Source of the DNA: Methylococcaceae bacterium | Lineage (GTDB): Bacteria > Pseudomonadota > Gammaproteobacteria > Methylococcales > Methylomonadaceae | NCBI GenBank assembly: GCA_021647145.1 | Contig: JAKIVF010000160.1 | Location: 1 to 6,011, forward strand | DNA length: 6,011 nt | Reading direction: 5' to 3' | Shown: positions 5,239 to 6,011 of the stretch, piece by piece | Position numbering within the stretch: the first letter of the stretch is position 1 | Layout: the number at the start of each line of letters is the position of its first letter | Notes under the pieces: model-generated | The model's input: only the letters and a program-made list of their open reading frames with translations | The model's database searches: none | Told to the model about the DNA's origin: nothing | Translations under genes and position numbers: made by a program

Positions 5239-6011
5239 TTATTTAGGATAACGAAATGGTGATATCAAAAGCTGAAAAAAACCCAATTCACCCTGCTTTC
5301 TGTATTGAGGCAACCCTATATCTAAAGTTGTTTGTGTTTTTTCAGGTTCTGCAACATAGGTTTTAAACATTCTGTCCCACAGGGAGATAGAAAAACCATA
5401 ATTGCTGTCTGTTTCTGACCTGATTGTAGAATGGTGAATACGATGAACATCGGGTGTAATAATAATCCACCGTAAAAATTTATCCATTTTTCTGGGTAGA
5501 TTAATGTTGCTATGATTAAACGTAGCGGTTGCATTCAAAATAATTTCAAAAATTATTACTGCAAAAGGATCGGCTCCTATTAAATAAATACAGACAACTT
5601 TATACCCCATTGAAATTATAATTTCCAATGGATGGAAGCGAACGGCTGTTGTCGCATCAATCTCTATATCTGAGTGATGAACTTGGTGTAATCTCCATAA
5701 TAACTTCCATTTGTGCGAAATAACATGTTGAAAATAAATAGCTAAATCAAGCAATAATAGTGAGATAATTATTTTCAACCCATCTGCGACAAAAAATTGA
5801 TGTAATAATCCCCAAGATTGGTTTGAAGCATCAATCGCAACATAATAAGCAAGTCCCCCAACGGTAAAACGCATTAACACCATATTTAATACTGCCAAGC
5901 CTAAATTAATAGGCCAGCGTTGTTTTCGTGATGTTAATTGCTGACGTCTTGGACTAAAGTACTCCCAGCACACCATGAGAGTAAAAACACCTACCGCTAT
6001 AGATAATCGAG
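5239..6011 (-). CDS. Sterol desaturase / fatty acid hydroxylase family membrane enzyme (5' partial)
   Basis: The frame is open from the right edge to TAA at 5239-5241. The first methionine inside the window (codon at 5974-5976) is not the start: upstream codons read RLSIAVGVFTL, continuing a first membrane helix into MVCWEYFSPRRQ, the usual N-terminus of this family. Probably ten or so residues are missing. Counting from that methionine, the diiron histidine clusters are HVISH (84-88), HQVHH (97-101) and HRIHH (178-182), with the further conserved RFHP (H115) and FNHSN (H155). Hydrophobic segments at about 25-47, 66-82, 119-135 and 137-150 fit an integral inner-membrane protein. Members hydroxylate or desaturate lipid-type substrates with O2; this enzyme's substrate is unknown. 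The C-terminus (FFQLLISPF) looks natural, although the IS3 remnant begins only 13 bases beyond the stop. Confidence 0.9.
   Translation of the reverse strand, partial: RLSIAVGVFTLMVCWEYFSPRRQQLTSRKQRWPINLGLAVLNMVLMRFTVGGLAYYVAIDASNQSWGLLHQFFVADGLKIIISLLLLDLAIYFQHVISHKWKLLWRLHQVHHSDIEIDATTAVRFHPLEIIISMGYKVVCIYLIGADPFAVIIFEIILNATATFNHSNINLPRKMDKFLRWIIITPDVHRIHHSTIRSETDSNYGFSISLWDRMFKTYVAEPEKTQTTLDIGLPQYRKQGELGFFQLLISPFRYPK

Noticed and set aside
5233..5246. AT palindrome CTAAAT-TT-ATTTAG at the end of the desaturase-family gene
   Set aside because: Six A/T-dominated pairs with a two-base loop cannot form a stable terminator and are expected by chance.
5322..5534. Minus-strand open frame of 70 codons
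   Set aside because: It is an out-of-frame shadow inside the desaturase-family gene, whose frame holds all the histidine motifs.
1..6011. CRISPR array or tandem repeat arrays
   Set aside because: No regularly spaced direct repeats were seen anywhere in the window.

Overview
The window is AT-rich (by eye about one third G+C). It looks like a gammaproteobacterial chromosome, and a Legionella-type genome is my best guess. That guess rests on base composition, the style of the proteins, a tRNA-Lys gene that encodes its own CCA, and the mixture of a VapC toxin, a sterol-desaturase-family enzyme and decayed insertion sequences. It is inference; no single marker here proves the genus.

Layout, left to right. 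Positions 1-96 hold the last 31 codons of an unrecognised protein. Positions 140-526 encode a complete PIN-domain VapC-type toxin with no recognisable antitoxin in view. A 470-bp AT-rich spacer (527-995) carries one candidate promoter and a C-tract. Positions 996-2963 encode a 655-residue multi-pass membrane protein of the O-antigen ligase/polymerase (Wzy/WaaL/PglL) superfamily with a soluble, repeat-like C-terminal tail. From 3000 to 3713 there is a gene graveyard: a perfect hairpin, a frameshifted fragment of an unrecognised protein, and the frameshifted N-terminal part of an ISAs1-family transposase, all reading on the minus strand. A tRNA-Lys(UUU) gene at 3880-3955 has a good sigma-70-like promoter in front and a clear intrinsic terminator behind. 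Just beyond it, a 36-codon minus-strand frame looks like the decayed C-terminus of a tyrosine recombinase, which suggests an old integration at this tRNA. After about 400 bp with no convincing gene, a DUF1499 protein (4540-4977) has its own promoter. An internally deleted, nonsense-mutated IS3-family element (about 4984-5225) then separates it from a sterol desaturase/fatty acid hydroxylase family enzyme on the minus strand, which runs off the right edge.

The intact genes do not form one operon or pathway. The envelope-glycan enzyme, the small exported DUF1499 protein and the membrane hydroxylase are separate units on different strands or with their own signals. The connecting theme is genome decay around a tRNA: three different mobile-element remnants (ISAs1, IS3 and a probable integrase) and an orphan-looking toxin lie within 6 kb. 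I found no CRISPR array and no clear new multi-gene system. The most useful leads are the probable tRNA-Lys integration scar, the unidentified protein fragment behind the ISAs1 remnant, and the solitary VapC.
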